Numbered from the stretch's first letter, positions 17,606-26,516 are shown. The stretch: 64,000 nucleotides of DNA from an uncultured Clostridia bacterium (GCA_947624165.1 CANQJC010000001.1:62001-126000); one strand, 5' to 3'. Numbers and translations: made by a program. The notes: generated by a model from the letters alone, not told the origin.

Positions 17606-17634
17606 ATGAGCATTCTTTACGGATGCTCATTTTT
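17606..17634 (+). terminator. terminator after the aminotransferase gene
   Basis: ATGAGCAT / ATGCTCAT stem with a nine-base loop and a short TTTT tail. Confidence 0.75.
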
Positions 17635-17637
17635 ATG

Positions 17638-17666
17638 TTGAAAAATTCGTTTCCGTTTGATATAAT
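17638..17666 (+). promoter_or_regulatory. sigma-A promoter of the glycerophosphotransferase/GT2 pair
   Basis: TTGAAA at 17638-17643 and TATAAT at 17661-17666, with a 17-base spacer, 39 bases before the gene. Confidence 0.78.
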
Positions 17667-17705
17667 AATTATATATATACGTATGCGTGAAGGGAGGGGA
17701 CGGAG

Positions 17706-18890
17706 ATGAACGCGAGGCTTTATTTGAAAAAATCGCTTCGGTATTCTTATTGCGCCGTGAAATACCTGGCGGCTGTCGCAGTCGCTCCGTTTCTGAAACG
17801 GCGGGACGAGTACGCGGATCTATGGCTGATATCCGAGCGCGGCATAGACGCGCGCGACAACGGGTATTATTTGTTTGAGTACATAACCGAAAACAAAAAG
17901 GATATAAATATTGCGTATGTAATAAGCAAAACGTCGCACGACCGCGAGCGCGTGGCGAAGCTGGGAAAAATAATAGACTACGGTTCCTTCAAGCATTTTA
18001 TCGCCATGATACTGTCGAAGGTGAAGATAAGCACGCATATAATGGGATACACTCCGTACATAGATTTTTTTGTCCGCGCCGATAAGCTTGGACTTGTCAA
18101 GGGAAAGAAAATATTCCTCCAGCACGGGATCATAAAAGACGATTTGCCGTATCTCTACAACGACCATGTGAACATAGATTTGTTCGTAGTCTCGGCGAAG
18201 CCGGAGTATGAATATATAAAAAATAATTTCGGATATCCCGAAGGCGTCGTGCGTATGCTCGGTCTGTGCCGCTACGACGACTTGTATAAAATAGATTCGC
18301 CCTCGAGGAAAATACTTGTAATGCCGACGTGGCGTTACAACCTGAACGGAGCGAATAAGCGCGAATTCGAGGAGAGCGAATACTATAAGGCGTTTTCGTC
18401 CTTGCTCAAATCCGAACGGCTTGCGCGTATACTCGAGGAGTACGACTACGAGCTGCTTTTTTATCCGCATATCGAAATGCAAAAATTTATAGACTGCTTC
18501 GAGGGAAACGGCAGAGTGAGCGTGAAATCCTTCGACGACTGCACGGTCCAGGAGCTTCTGATAAATTCAGACGTGCTCATAACAGATTTTTCAAGCGTGT
18601 TTTTCGACTATGGATATATGGAAAAGCCGATGATTTTTTATCAGTTTGACGAAGAGGAGTTCCGCAGGAACCATTACGGAGAAGGATATTTTTCATATGC
18701 GTCGGACGCGTTCGGCGACGTTGTGTACACGGAGGACGCCGTCCTTGACTCGCTTGAAAAAATACTCCGAAACGGCGCGCGTATCGAGGATAAATATCTT
18801 GACAGAATAAATTCATTCTTCACGCTCAGAGACAAAAGTAACTGCGAACGCAATTTTGAAGCCATAAGGAATGTACTTGACAGGGGTTAG
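17706..18890 (+). CDS. CDP-glycerol glycerophosphotransferase family protein
   Basis: A 394-residue member of the TagB/TagF family, which moves glycerol- or ribitol-phosphate from CDP donors to wall teichoic acid or similar cell-surface polymers on the cytoplasmic face of the membrane. Motifs: KIFLQHGIIKDDLPY (catalytic H-G), MPTWR, FYPHIEMQKF, and LITDFSSVFFDYGYMEKPM followed by FYQFD. It starts after GGGAGGGGACGGAG. A GT2 gene follows after three bases, so the pair likely decorates one surface polymer. No tagO, transporter or CDP-glycerol synthesis gene is in the window, so the acceptor is unknown. Confidence 0.88.
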   Translation: MNARLYLKKSLRYSYCAVKYLAAVAVAPFLKRRDEYADLWLISERGIDARDNGYYLFEYITENKKDINIAYVISKTSHDRERVAKLGKIIDYGSFKHFIAMILSKVKISTHIMGYTPYIDFFVRADKLGLVKGKKIFLQHGIIKDDLPYLYNDHVNIDLFVVSAKPEYEYIKNNFGYPEGVVRMLGLCRYDDLYKIDSPSRKILVMPTWRYNLNGANKREFEESEYYKAFSSLLKSERLARILEEYDYELLFYPHIEMQKFIDCFEGNGRVSVKSFDDCTVQELLINSDVLITDFSSVFFDYGYMEKPMIFYQFDEEEFRRNHYGEGYFSYASDAFGDVVYTEDAVLDSLEKILRNGARIEDKYLDRINSFFTLRDKSNCERNFEAIRNVLDRG

Positions 18891-18893
18891 ACT

Positions 18894-19904
18894 ATGGAAA
18901 AAGTAAGCGTTATAATTCCCGTTTACAACATGGAGGACAACATCGAGGAGGGTCTGGGCTGCGTGACGAGCCAGACGTATGAAAATCTTGAAATAATAAT
19001 TATTGACGACGGCTCAAAGGACAAGACCTATATGAAATGTCTTGCCGCCGCGGACAATGACAGGCGTATAGCGGTATTCGGCAAGAACAACGAGGGTCCC
19101 GGCAAGGCGCGTAATTTCGCGCTTCGTAAGGCGACAGGCAAATATGTCTACTTCTTCGACATGGACGACTATATTAAACCGAACGCGATCTCGCGTCTCG
19201 TCGAGACGATGGAGAAAACGGACGCCGACCTTGTCGCCTGCGGATTCGATATGTTTGACGGAAAGAAAATCACACGTACTGTCAAAAAAATCGACGCGGT
19301 ATGCGATACGCCGAGCGCGATGAACGATTATTCCGAATATATGCTCATGTACGGAGAGAAGGGTATACAAGGCGCGCCGTGGTACAAGCTGTACAAAATG
19401 AGTATAATACGCGAAAACGGCATAGAGTTTCCGCCGATACGCTACGGCGAGGACGACGTTTTTATCGCCGAATACGTAAAATGCACGAAGCGTTTCGCGC
19501 TTATAAGCGACGTGCTGTGCCGCTATTATATAAACAACTGCCGTCGTTTTTGGGATAAGTACAGATTTGATATGTTCGACACGGCTGCCGAGCATACGCG
19601 CTTGATGCTTGAGACGGTATGTAAGTGGAATCCGTCGGATATCGAGACGCGCAGCGTCGTGTACCGCGATTATTTTCAGAAAACGTTTTCGAGCCTTTGC
19701 TCGCTGTTTAATCCGTATACGAAAATATCGCCGAAACGCAGAATGGAACGTATAAAAGTGATATCGGACACGTTTGCCGCGCAAACGCCCGATGACGATT
19801 TCGGAGTGGATCATCCCGTTTTCACCGCCATGAAACGCGGGAAATACAAGAAAATTTATATACGTATCCTGCTGCACGTCACACGGCACAGATTTGACAC
19901 ATAA
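18894..19904 (+). CDS. glycosyltransferase family 2 protein
   Basis: A 336-residue GT-A fold glycosyltransferase. The N-terminus is VSVIIPVYNMEDNIEEGLGC. The nucleotide-binding region is IIIIDDGSKD, and the metal-binding DXD is in YFFDMDDYI (about residues 83-91). A second acidic motif, RYGEDDVFIAEYV, is at about residue 180. No membrane segments are seen. It begins 3 bases after the glycerophosphotransferase gene and ends at a shared terminator. The sugar and acceptor cannot be named from sequence; surface polysaccharide or teichoic acid is likely from context. Confidence 0.88.
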   Translation: MEKVSVIIPVYNMEDNIEEGLGCVTSQTYENLEIIIIDDGSKDKTYMKCLAAADNDRRIAVFGKNNEGPGKARNFALRKATGKYVYFFDMDDYIKPNAISRLVETMEKTDADLVACGFDMFDGKKITRTVKKIDAVCDTPSAMNDYSEYMLMYGEKGIQGAPWYKLYKMSIIRENGIEFPPIRYGEDDVFIAEYVKCTKRFALISDVLCRYYINNCRRFWDKYRFDMFDTAAEHTRLMLETVCKWNPSDIETRSVVYRDYFQKTFSSLCSLFNPYTKISPKRRMERIKVISDTFAAQTPDDDFGVDHPVFTAMKRGKYKKIYIRILLHVTRHRFDT

Positions 19905-19906
19905 CA

Positions 19907-19934
19907 AAAAACGGACTGAAGCTCAGTCCGTTTT
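19907..19934. terminator. bidirectional terminator between the GT2 gene and carB
   Basis: AAAACGGACTGA / TCAGTCCGTTTT with a three-base loop, lying between two convergent genes; A and T runs on both sides fit termination in both directions. Confidence 0.9.
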
Positions 19935-19937
19935 GTT

Positions 19938-22900
19938 TTATTTTATATCGGACAGCGACACGACGTTGACCGATTCGGACGTGTAACGCTTTTCCATTAC
20001 GTCTGTCAGCGCGGTCACGGTGTCGAGACTTGTCATGATAGTAACGTCGCATTCTATCGCCGTGCGGCGTATTTTAAAGCCGTCGGAATGAATGTCGTTA
20101 CCCTTTTTCGGTATGTCGATTATTAGGTCGATCATGCCGCTCCTGATTACGTCCAGAACATTCGGCACGCCCTCGGAAATTTTCTTTGCCGTCTGTACGG
20201 GTATTCCGTTATCGCTTAGGAGCTTCGCCGTACCCGACGTGGCTATGAAGCTGCATCCGAACGCGGCGAATTTTTTCGCGATCGGCAGGAAATTTTCCTT
20301 ATCAAGGTCGCGTACCGTAACAAGAATTGTCGAACGCTCCTTCGGTATCGTCGTACCGGCAGCCACGAATCCCTTGTACATCGCTTCCGTAAAGCTGTGT
20401 CCCACGCCCAGCACCTCGCCTGTGGAACGCATCTCGGGACCGAGACTGACCTCGACCTGCGGCAGCTTTTCCGTCGAGAATACGGGTACCTTTATGGCGA
20501 CGGTATTCGTCTGCTTGGCGATACCCGTCGAATATCCCATTTCCTTCAGCTTTTTGCCGAGCATTATATTGGTTGCGATGTCGATAACAGGCACATTCGT
20601 CACCTTAGTTATATAAGGCACGGTACGGCTTGAACGCGGGTTGACCTCGATGATGTACAGCTCGCCGCGGAATTCTATGAACTGAATATTTATCATGCCT
20701 ATAACTTTAAGCTCGATCGCTATTTTGTATGTGACGTCGACGATTTTATCGATTATGTCGTTCGTAAGGTTCTGCGGCGGGTATATTGAGATAGAGTCGC
20801 CGCTGTGTACACCCGCTCTTTCGAGATGTTCCATAATACCGGGTATAAGCACGTCCTCGCCGTCGCATATCGCGTCGACCTCTATTTCGCGGCCGCCGAG
20901 ATAACGGTCGATAAGCACGGGGTTTTTCGAATCCTTGGCGAAAGCGTCGGTCAGATAGCGTACAAGATCGATTTCGTTGCGCGTAATTTCCATACCCTGA
21001 CCGCCGAGTACGTATGACGGACGAACAAGAAGAGGATATTCGAGCTTACCGGCTTCTTCGACGCCCTCCTTGACGCTCCATACCGCTTTACCCTTCGGAC
21101 GCTTTATGCCGAGCTTTTCGAGCATTTCGTCAAATTTTTCCCTATCCTCCGCTTCGTCGATGTATTTCGGCTGCGTACCGAGTACGGGTACGTTCATCTC
21201 GTCGAGGAAATTCGCGAGCTTTATCGCCGTCTGACCGCCGAACTGGAGGATTACGCCGCTCGGTTTTTCGAGAAGAATAATGTTGTAAACGTCTTCTTCC
21301 GTGAGCGGTTCGAAATACAGCTTGTCGGAGGTGTCAAAATCCGTTGAGACTGTCTCGGGATTGTTATTTATGATTATCGTTTCAACGCCCGCCTTTTCGA
21401 GCGCGAGTATACTGTGTACGGAGCAATAGTCAAATTCTATACCTTGACCTATGCGTATCGGACCCGAACCGATAACTATTACCTTCTTCCTATCCGAGGG
21501 GAAGGACTCGGTCGTATCGTCGTAGGTCGAGTAGTAATACGGCGACACGGCTTCAAATTCACCGGCGCACGTATCGACCATTTTGTAAACGGGAGTAACG
21601 CCGAGCTTTACGCGCAGATCGAATACGTCGTTCGCGCGGCAGCCGGTAAGCTCGGCTATGCCCTTGTCCGAGAAGCCCATTTTTTTGTACCTTTTGAGAG
21701 TGTCTCGGTCAAGGTCGCCGAGCGTGAGTTTTTTCAAATCCTCCTCCGCGTCGACTATATTCTTTATCTTTTTGAGGAAGAACGGATCCATACCCGTTAT
21801 TTCCGCAAGCTTTTCCATATTATAATTACGCCGTATCAGCTCGGCAAGGTCGAATAAGCGTTCATCGTCGGGGACGATAACGCGCTGTTTAAGCTCGACG
21901 GTCGAACGTTCCTTCGACGATTTTCTTTCAAGCGTAAACTGACCGATCTCGAGCGATCTTACGCCTTTGAGCAGCGACGCTTCGAACGTGTTGCCGATAG
22001 CCATGATTTCACCCGTCGCCATCATCTTTGTGCCGAGACTGCGCTTCGCGCCGAAGAATTTATCGAACGGCCATTTCGGTATTTTGGTAACGATATAGTC
22101 GATCGTCGGCTCAAAGCACGCGTATGTTTTACCCGTAACGGCGTTTTTGATTTCGTCGAGATTGTATCCGAGAGCGATTTTTGCCGCTATCTTGGCTATC
22201 GGATATCCCGTCGCCTTTGACGCGAGCGCGGACGAACGGCTCACGCGCGGGTTTATTTCAATAACGGCATAATTAAAGCTTTCGGGATCGAGCGCGAACT
22301 GAACGTTGCAGCCGCCCTTGATTTCTATTGAGTTTATAATGTCAATTGCGGCTTTCCGAAGCATCTGATATTCCTTGTCGGCAAGCGTCAGCGACGGAGC
22401 CACAACTATCGAATCGCCCGTATGTACGCCGACGGGATCGACGTTCTCCATCGAGCACACCGTTATACAGTTACCCGCGCCGTCGCGCATTACTTCAAAT
22501 TCAATTTCTTTCCAGCCCTTAATGGATTTCTCGAGAAGAACCTGACCGACGCGCGAAAGGTGAAGTCCCTGAGACAGGATCGTTTCAAGCTGCTCGGGAT
22601 TCTCTGCGATGCCGCCGCCCGTACCGCCGAGAGTGTAAGCCGGACGGACGATCACGGGATAGCCTATCTGCTTAGCGAAGGCTATGCCGTCATCGAGATT
22701 CGTTACGATTTCGGACGGCGCGACGGGTTGGTTTGTACGTTCCATAAGTCTCTTGAAGCTGTCGCGGTCCTCACCCTCCTTTATGGACGGTATCGACGTG
22801 CCGATAACCTTCATATTGTATTTTTCAAACACTCCGTTGTCATAAAGCTCACAGGCGAGATTCAGACCCGTCTGACCTCCCATACCGGCGATGATCGAGT

Positions 22901-23150
22901 CGGGACGCTCCTTTTGTATGATTTTTTCGACGTACTCCGCCGTCAGCGGTTCTATATACGTCTGATTTGCCATGCCGCGGTCGGTCATTATCGTAGCGGG
23001 GTTGGAATTGACGAGGACAACGTCTATTCCTTCTTCCTCTATCGCGCGGCAAGCCTGCGTGCCGGAATAGTCAAACTCCGCAGCTTGACCGATTACGATT
23101 GGACCGGAGCCTATCACGAGAACTTTTTTTATACTTTTATCTAATGGCAT
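19938..23150 (-). CDS. carB: carbamoyl-phosphate synthase large subunit
   Basis: Makes carbamoyl phosphate from bicarbonate, ammonia and two ATP for pyrimidines and arginine. The 1070 residues show the duplicated ATP-grasp plan: [20 protein letters not shown] at the N-terminus and [19 protein letters not shown] at about residue 555. An oligomerisation domain lies between. The C-terminal MGS-like allosteric domain (about 935-1070) includes [20 protein letters not shown]. It follows carA on the minus strand after a 91-base gap that holds two hairpin repeats. No other pyr or arg gene lies nearby. Confidence 0.97.
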   Translation of the reverse strand: MPLDKSIKKVLVIGSGPIVIGQAAEFDYSGTQACRAIEEEGIDVVLVNSNPATIMTDRGMANQTYIEPLTAEYVEKIIQKERPDSIIAGMGGQTGLNLACELYDNGVFEKYNMKVIGTSIPSIKEGEDRDSFKRLMERTNQPVAPSEIVTNLDDGIAFAKQIGYPVIVRPAYTLGGTGGGIAENPEQLETILSQGLHLSRVGQVLLEKSIKGWKEIEFEVMRDGAGNCITVCSMENVDPVGVHTGDSIVVAPSLTLADKEYQMLRKAAIDIINSIEIKGGCNVQFALDPESFNYAVIEINPRVSRSSALASKATGYPIAKIAAKIALGYNLDEIKNAVTGKTYACFEPTIDYIVTKIPKWPFDKFFGAKRSLGTKMMATGEIMAIGNTFEASLLKGVRSLEIGQFTLERKSSKERSTVELKQRVIVPDDERLFDLAELIRRNYNMEKLAEITGMDPFFLKKIKNIVDAEEDLKKLTLGDLDRDTLKRYKKMGFSDKGIAELTGCRANDVFDLRVKLGVTPVYKMVDTCAGEFEAVSPYYYSTYDDTTESFPSDRKKVIVIGSGPIRIGQGIEFDYCSVHSILALEKAGVETIIINNNPETVSTDFDTSDKLYFEPLTEEDVYNIILLEKPSGVILQFGGQTAIKLANFLDEMNVPVLGTQPKYIDEAEDREKFDEMLEKLGIKRPKGKAVWSVKEGVEEAGKLEYPLLVRPSYVLGGQGMEITRNEIDLVRYLTDAFAKDSKNPVLIDRYLGGREIEVDAICDGEDVLIPGIMEHLERAGVHSGDSISIYPPQNLTNDIIDKIVDVTYKIAIELKVIGMINIQFIEFRGELYIIEVNPRSSRTVPYITKVTNVPVIDIATNIMLGKKLKEMGYSTGIAKQTNTVAIKVPVFSTEKLPQVEVSLGPEMRSTGEVLGVGHSFTEAMYKGFVAAGTTIPKERSTILVTVRDLDKENFLPIAKKFAAFGCSFIATSGTAKLLSDNGIPVQTAKKISEGVPNVLDVIRSGMIDLIIDIPKKGNDIHSDGFKIRRTAIECDVTIMTSLDTVTALTDVMEKRYTSESVNVVSLSDIK

Positions 23151-23175
23151 AGTAATCCTCCGTTCTTAAATTTGT

Positions 23176-23239
23176 GGGACGGGCGGCCGATGACCGCCCC
23201 TGCGTTGTATTGGGAACGGGCGACCGATGACCGCCCTAC
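23176..23239. repeat. two tandem palindromic repeats (REP-like) between carA and carB
   Basis: Two related copies are seen on the plus strand, about 36 bases apart. The first, 23176-23203, has the core GGGCGGCCGATGACCGCCC. The second, 23212-23239, has the core GGGCGACCGATGACCGCCC. Each can fold into a GC hairpin with the loop CCGATGA. They lie inside the carA-carB transcript. Short GC-rich dispersed palindromes of this kind are common in Firmicutes genomes; only these two are in this window. Confidence 0.8.
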
Positions 23240-23241
23240 AA

Positions 23242-24291
23242 TTATATTTCCTTTAGAAATCTGTCAAACAGCCAGCCCGTATCCAAGGGACCGGGGGAGG
23301 CTTCGGGGTGGAACTGTACGCTCATGATAGGAAGCGTTTTATGGCTTATACCCTCGCATGTCCCGTCGTTTACGTTCACGAACGTTTCCTCAACGTCGTC
23401 GGGCAGGTCGGAGACTATATAATTGTGATTTTGACTCGTGATAAAAACGTTTCCCGTTTTCAGGTCCTTGACGGGGTGGTTGCCGCCGTGATGACCGAAT
23501 TTAAGCTTTTTTGTCTTTGCGCCGAGCGCGAGACCGATGATCTGATGCCCCATGCATATACCGCAGATAGGGATTTTGCCGATAAGCTTTTTGACCGTCT
23601 CGACGGTGCCGGGCGCGTCGAGCGGATTGCCGGGTCCGTTCGAAAGAAATACGAGATCGGGCTTTACGCTCATTATCTTTTCCGCGTCCGTGTCGGCGGG
23701 GAATACCGTCAGCTTACAGTCTCTTTTTACAAGATCGCGGACGATACCCTGCTTCGCGCCCATGTCTATGAACGCCGCATGACGGGAACCTTTTTCGTTG
23801 ACCGTGTATATTCCGTCCGCTGTCGTGCTCATTATCACGCGGCTGTTATCGAGTGAATCCATAAGGATTTTTACGTCCTCGTCGCGCGGCTCGCCCATCA
23901 TTATAACGCCTTTCATCGCGCCCACGTCACGTATGATTTTCGTAAGAGCACGCGTGTCTATGCCCTCCAGACCCACGACGCCCTGCTGCGCGAGAAAATC
24001 CGCGAGGTTCATTTCGTTTCGGAAATTGGAAGGGAAGTCGCATTTTTCTCTTACGACCAACGCTTTTAAATTTGCGCGGTTCGCTTCCATGTCCTCAAGG
24101 TTTATCCCGTAGTTACCTATAAGAGGAAAAGTCATCGTGACGATCTGCCCCGCGAACGACGGGTCCGTGATCGTTTCCTGATAGCCCGTCATACCCGTTG
24201 TGAATACGACCTCGCCGACGATGTTTTTCTCCGCGCCGAACGTATCTCCGACAAACCGCGCGCCGTTTTCAAGAATAAGCTGTGCTTTCAT
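23242..24291 (-). CDS. carA: carbamoyl-phosphate synthase small (glutaminase) subunit
   Basis: Supplies ammonia from glutamine to CarB; 349 residues. The N-terminus KAQLILENGARFVGDTFGA and VVFTTGMTGYQETITDPSFAG are typical of CarA. The class I glutaminase domain holds the nucleophile in ICGICMGHQIIGLALG (about residue 243), KFGHHGGNHPVKD and the catalytic His/Glu in VQFHPEASPGP. The start at 24291 has AAGGAG upstream; this site overlaps the stop region of an upstream 42-codon leader ORF. The gene lies downstream of a strong terminator hairpin in its own leader, so transcription attenuation is likely. Confidence 0.97.
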   Translation of the reverse strand: MKAQLILENGARFVGDTFGAEKNIVGEVVFTTGMTGYQETITDPSFAGQIVTMTFPLIGNYGINLEDMEANRANLKALVVREKCDFPSNFRNEMNLADFLAQQGVVGLEGIDTRALTKIIRDVGAMKGVIMMGEPRDEDVKILMDSLDNSRVIMSTTADGIYTVNEKGSRHAAFIDMGAKQGIVRDLVKRDCKLTVFPADTDAEKIMSVKPDLVFLSNGPGNPLDAPGTVETVKKLIGKIPICGICMGHQIIGLALGAKTKKLKFGHHGGNHPVKDLKTGNVFITSQNHNYIVSDLPDDVEETFVNVNDGTCEGISHKTLPIMSVQFHPEASPGPLDTGWLFDRFLKEI

Positions 24292-24306
24292 ATAATTTCT
24301 CCTTGC

Positions 24307-24435
24307 TCACATAAAAAACAGCAACGCCGCCGAATCGGCAACGTTGCCTGTAAATGAATTACCTTTTAAATTGAAAATAAAAAATGAAGGAATACGAGAA
24401 CGACCTTGCTCACAACGATAAACGCGCGAATCCAT
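24307..24435 (-). CDS. candidate leader peptide of carAB (42 residues)
   Basis: This ORF begins with ATG at 24435, 6 bases after a strong GGAGGAGA site, and ends with TGA at 24307-24309, 15 bases before carA. Its first 14 residues read MDSRVYRCEQGRSR, with four arginines. It then crosses a T-rich stretch coding FF-I-F (24362-24390) and runs straight through the carA leader terminator, so its last codons are the terminator's T run. This plan resembles the 44-residue pyrBI leader peptide of E. coli. The arginine codons would also fit arginine sensing by ribosome stalling. No homologue is known to me; the coding status is inferred from the ribosome site and placement. Confidence 0.6.
   Translation of the reverse strand: MDSRVYRCEQGRSRIPSFFIFNLKGNSFTGNVADSAALLFFM
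24313..24347 (-). terminator. intrinsic terminator (attenuator) in the carA leader
   Basis: On the minus strand GCAACGTTGCCG pairs with CGGCGGCGTTGC (12 pairs, two of them G-U) around the loop ATT, followed by TGTTTTTT. It lies about 110 bases after the predicted transcript start and 22 bases before the carA start, wholly inside the leader ORF. Confidence 0.85.
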
Positions 24436-24465
24436 GGCACTCTCCTCCTTCAATCTATCTCAGAT

Positions 24466-24494
24466 ATTATAGCACCGCCCTTTATGATTGTCAA
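24466..24494 (-). promoter_or_regulatory. sigma-A promoter of carAB
   Basis: On the minus strand a perfect TTGACA (24489-24494) and a perfect TATAAT (24466-24471) are spaced by 17 bases. The transcript should start near 24459, giving a leader of about 170 bases with the peptide ORF and terminator. Confidence 0.88.
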
Positions 24495-24584
24495 CACGTT
24501 TCAAAAATTTAGTGCAGGTTTATTATAATTGTTTTTGTCGTTCGGCATGCGTTTGTAAACATTTTATAAAAATAAAAAAACATA

Positions 24585-24613
24585 TTGACAACCGAACGGC
24601 GTAAGAGTATAAT
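24585..24613 (+). promoter_or_regulatory. sigma-A promoter of glnK-amtB
   Basis: A perfect TTGACA (24585-24590) and a perfect TATAAT (24608-24613) with a 17-base spacer. The leader to the glnK start is about 170 bases. A strong unregulated promoter followed by terminators suggests control by antitermination. Confidence 0.88.
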
Positions 24614-24642
24614 AACACCGAAGTCAGAAATTCGGCACAACG

Positions 24643-24683
24643 GCGTGTTTGCGTGGGATATCCCACCGCAGACGCGCTTTTTT
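24643..24683 (+). terminator. leader terminator A upstream of glnK
   Basis: GCGTGTTTGCG pairs with CGCAGACGCGC (two G-U pairs), extended by TGGGA/TCCCA past a bulged C, followed by TTTTTT. It is preceded by a small hairpin CCGAA/TTCGG (24618-24635). It would stop transcription about 60 bases after the start. Confidence 0.85.
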
Positions 24684-24722
24684 GTTTCGAACGCGGCTCA
24701 AAAATTTTAATTTAAACACAAA

Positions 24723-24760
24723 GACGTGTTTGCCGATTTAAACGGCGGACGCGTCTTTTT
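24723..24760 (+). terminator. leader terminator B upstream of glnK
   Basis: GACGTGTTTGCCG pairs with CGGCGGACGCGTC (13 pairs, three G-U) around the loop ATTTAAA, followed by TTTTTGTTT. It shares CACAA...CGTGTTTGC and GACGCG with terminator A 80 bases upstream, so the two look like a tandem duplication. The glnK start lies 30 bases further on. Confidence 0.85.
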
Positions 24761-24789
24761 GTTTAATAAATGAAAGGGGAGATTTTGTC

Positions 24790-25140
24790 ATGGCTGAAAT
24801 GACGAAAATCGAAATTATCACCAGGCAGAGCAAGCTTGAGGAACTCAAGGAAGCACTCAACGAGATCGGCATAAACGGTATGACCGTGTGCAACGTCCTC
24901 GGCTACGGAGTACAGAAGGGACAGAAGCATCAGTACAGAGGAGTTGAGTATAACGTCGATTTGCTGCCGAAGGTAAAAGTGGAAATGGTAGTATGCACCG
25001 TTCCCGTGGAGGACGTTGTGAATACGGCGATATCCGTTTTGAGAACGGGCGAGATAGGCGATGGAAAAATCTTTATTTCTCCCGTGTCGAGAGTAATCAA
25101 GGTCAGAACGGGCGAAGAAGACAGAGAAGCGTTACTTTAA
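24790..25140 (+). CDS. glnK: nitrogen regulatory protein P-II
   Basis: A 116-residue PII signal protein that binds ATP/ADP and 2-oxoglutarate and blocks the ammonium channel. The N-terminus is TKIEIITRQSKLEELKEALN. The T-loop HQYRGVEYNVDLLPK keeps the tyrosine that is uridylylated in proteobacteria. The C-terminal part GEIGDGKIFISPVSRVIKVR matches the PII signature. The start has AAAGGGGAGA upstream. It is the first gene of glnK-amtB, 29 bases before amtB, which assigns it to ammonium transport control. Confidence 0.96.
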   Translation: MAEMTKIEIITRQSKLEELKEALNEIGINGMTVCNVLGYGVQKGQKHQYRGVEYNVDLLPKVKVEMVVCTVPVEDVVNTAISVLRTGEIGDGKIFISPVSRVIKVRTGEEDREALL

Positions 25141-25169
25141 GGACTATATATTTTGGAGGTTGATTGATT

Positions 25170-26456
25170 ATGAGTACGGAATTATTAACCGCTGCCGTCG
25201 ATTGTTTCTGGTTATTTTTCGGCGGCGTACTGGTATTCTTTATGCAGACGGGCTTCACCATGGTCGAAGCCGGCTTCACAAGAAGCAAAAACACAGGTAA
25301 TATTATAATGAAGAACATTGTCGACTTTATGTTCGGTTCAATTGTTTATTGGCTTATCGGCTACGGACTTATGTACGGCAAAGGAAACGGATTCATCGGT
25401 ATTCCGTTCGGCGATATGTTCATGAACGGTATGGCCGGCGCGGCAAACGTCGATTATACGGCACTGTTCTTCCAGACGGTATTCTGCGCGACGTCCGCGA
25501 CGATCGTTTCGGGCGCGGTTGCGGGCAGAACGGACTTCAGAGCTTACTGTATTTACAGCGCGTGTATTTCGCTCTTTATATACCCGATCGCGGGTCACTG
25601 GGTATGGGGCGGCGGCTGGCTCAGCGAAATGGGCTTTCATGATTTTGCGGGTTCCGCTATCGTTCATATGCTCGGCGGTACGATGTCGTTTGTGGGCGCG
25701 GCTATCCTCGGCCCGAGAATCGGCAAATACAACAAGAACGGAAAGCCGAACGCTATCCCGGGTCACAATATTCTTATCGGCGCGCTCGGAGTGCTTATAC
25801 TGTGGGTAGGCTGGTTCGGATTTAACCCCGCGTCGACGGGCGGTCTTTCGGACGGCGGCGTTGACGTTGCTGCAAAGGTATTTATTACCACAAACCTCGC
25901 GGCGTGTGCCGCTGCTATCACGGCGATGTTCTTTACATGGATCCGTTACGGCAAGCCCGACGTGTCGATGACGCTCAACGGTATCCTCGGCGGTCTCGTT
26001 GCGATCACCGCGCCGTGCGACGTCGTATCTCCGCTTGATTCGGTTATTATAGGTGTTGTGGGCGGCGTGCTGATGTGTCTCGCGATACCGTTTATCGACG
26101 CGAAGCTCAAGGTCGACGACCCCGTCGGCGCGATCAGCGTACACGGCGTATGCGGACTTTGGGGAACGATCGCGGTCGGCTTGTTTGCAAGCGACCCCGC
26201 GCTTCTCGGAGACAGCTTCCTTCCCGGACTTTTCTACGGCGGCGGTTTCCACGCTCTCGGCGTTCAGGCACTCGGTGCGGTATGCCTTATAGCATGGGCG
26301 ACGATCATGTCGGGTCTGCTGTTTACGATACTTAAGAAGGCTCATATCCTGAGAGCGAAGCCCGAAGACGAAATTAAGGGTCTTGACTCCACGGAGCATG
26401 GTCTTGCGTCGGCTTATCCCGATTTTGTAAAATCATACAACGAAAACATAGGTTAA
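25170..26456 (+). CDS. amtB: ammonium transporter AmtB
   Basis: A 428-residue Amt/Rh channel with about 11 membrane helices. The N-terminal helix WLFFGGVLVFFMQTGFTMVE, the segment GFTRSKNTGNIIMKNIVDF, and the twin pore histidines in SAIVHMLGGTMSFVG and AISVHGVCGLWGTIAVG are visible. A cytoplasmic C-terminal tail of about 35 residues ends the protein and is the usual GlnK contact. I use ATG 25170, nine bases after GGAGGT; a TTG two codons earlier is less likely. A terminator follows 35 bases after the stop. Confidence 0.96.
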   Translation: MSTELLTAAVDCFWLFFGGVLVFFMQTGFTMVEAGFTRSKNTGNIIMKNIVDFMFGSIVYWLIGYGLMYGKGNGFIGIPFGDMFMNGMAGAANVDYTALFFQTVFCATSATIVSGAVAGRTDFRAYCIYSACISLFIYPIAGHWVWGGGWLSEMGFHDFAGSAIVHMLGGTMSFVGAAILGPRIGKYNKNGKPNAIPGHNILIGALGVLILWVGWFGFNPASTGGLSDGGVDVAAKVFITTNLAACAAAITAMFFTWIRYGKPDVSMTLNGILGGLVAITAPCDVVSPLDSVIIGVVGGVLMCLAIPFIDAKLKVDDPVGAISVHGVCGLWGTIAVGLFASDPALLGDSFLPGLFYGGGFHALGVQALGAVCLIAWATIMSGLLFTILKKAHILRAKPEDEIKGLDSTEHGLASAYPDFVKSYNENIG

Positions 26457-26488
26457 TCTCTTTTAACAAAGATTTTAATATACCCCCT

Positions 26489-26516
26489 CGAAGGACCGCG
26501 TTTCGCGGTCCTTTTC
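26489..26516 (+). terminator. terminator after amtB
   Basis: AAGGACCGCG / CGCGGTCCTT stem with a TTT loop, followed by TT and pyrimidines. Confidence 0.85.

Larger units (their letters stand above)
24436..24789. other. 354-base non-coding region between carA leader ORF and glnK
   Basis: This gap contains the divergent promoters of carAB (minus) and glnK-amtB (plus), and the glnK leader with one small hairpin and two terminator-like hairpins. An inverted pair CGTTCGG (from about 24539) / CCGAACG (from about 24592) flanks the A/T-rich stretch before the glnK promoter. I see no further ORF with a ribosome site. Confidence 0.7.

Noticed and set aside
19014-19907. Antisense ORF (297 codons) opposite the GT2 gene
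   Set aside because: No conserved motif and it overlaps a clearly real gene along its length.
24436-24480. PyrR-binding loop in the carA leader
   Set aside because: I looked for the conserved PyrR anti-antiterminator loop sequence and did not find it; the leader is also too short for the usual three-part PyrR attenuator.
24614-24684. ANTAR-type antitermination motif before glnK
   Set aside because: The motif needs two hairpins with six-base loops bearing A at position 1 and G at position 4; the small hairpin here has an eight-base loop and terminator A has a tiny loop.
25338-26399. Long antisense ORF (353 codons) opposite amtB
   Set aside because: Arg/Ala/Asp-rich translation with no recognisable domain; mirrors the membrane-protein codons of amtB.
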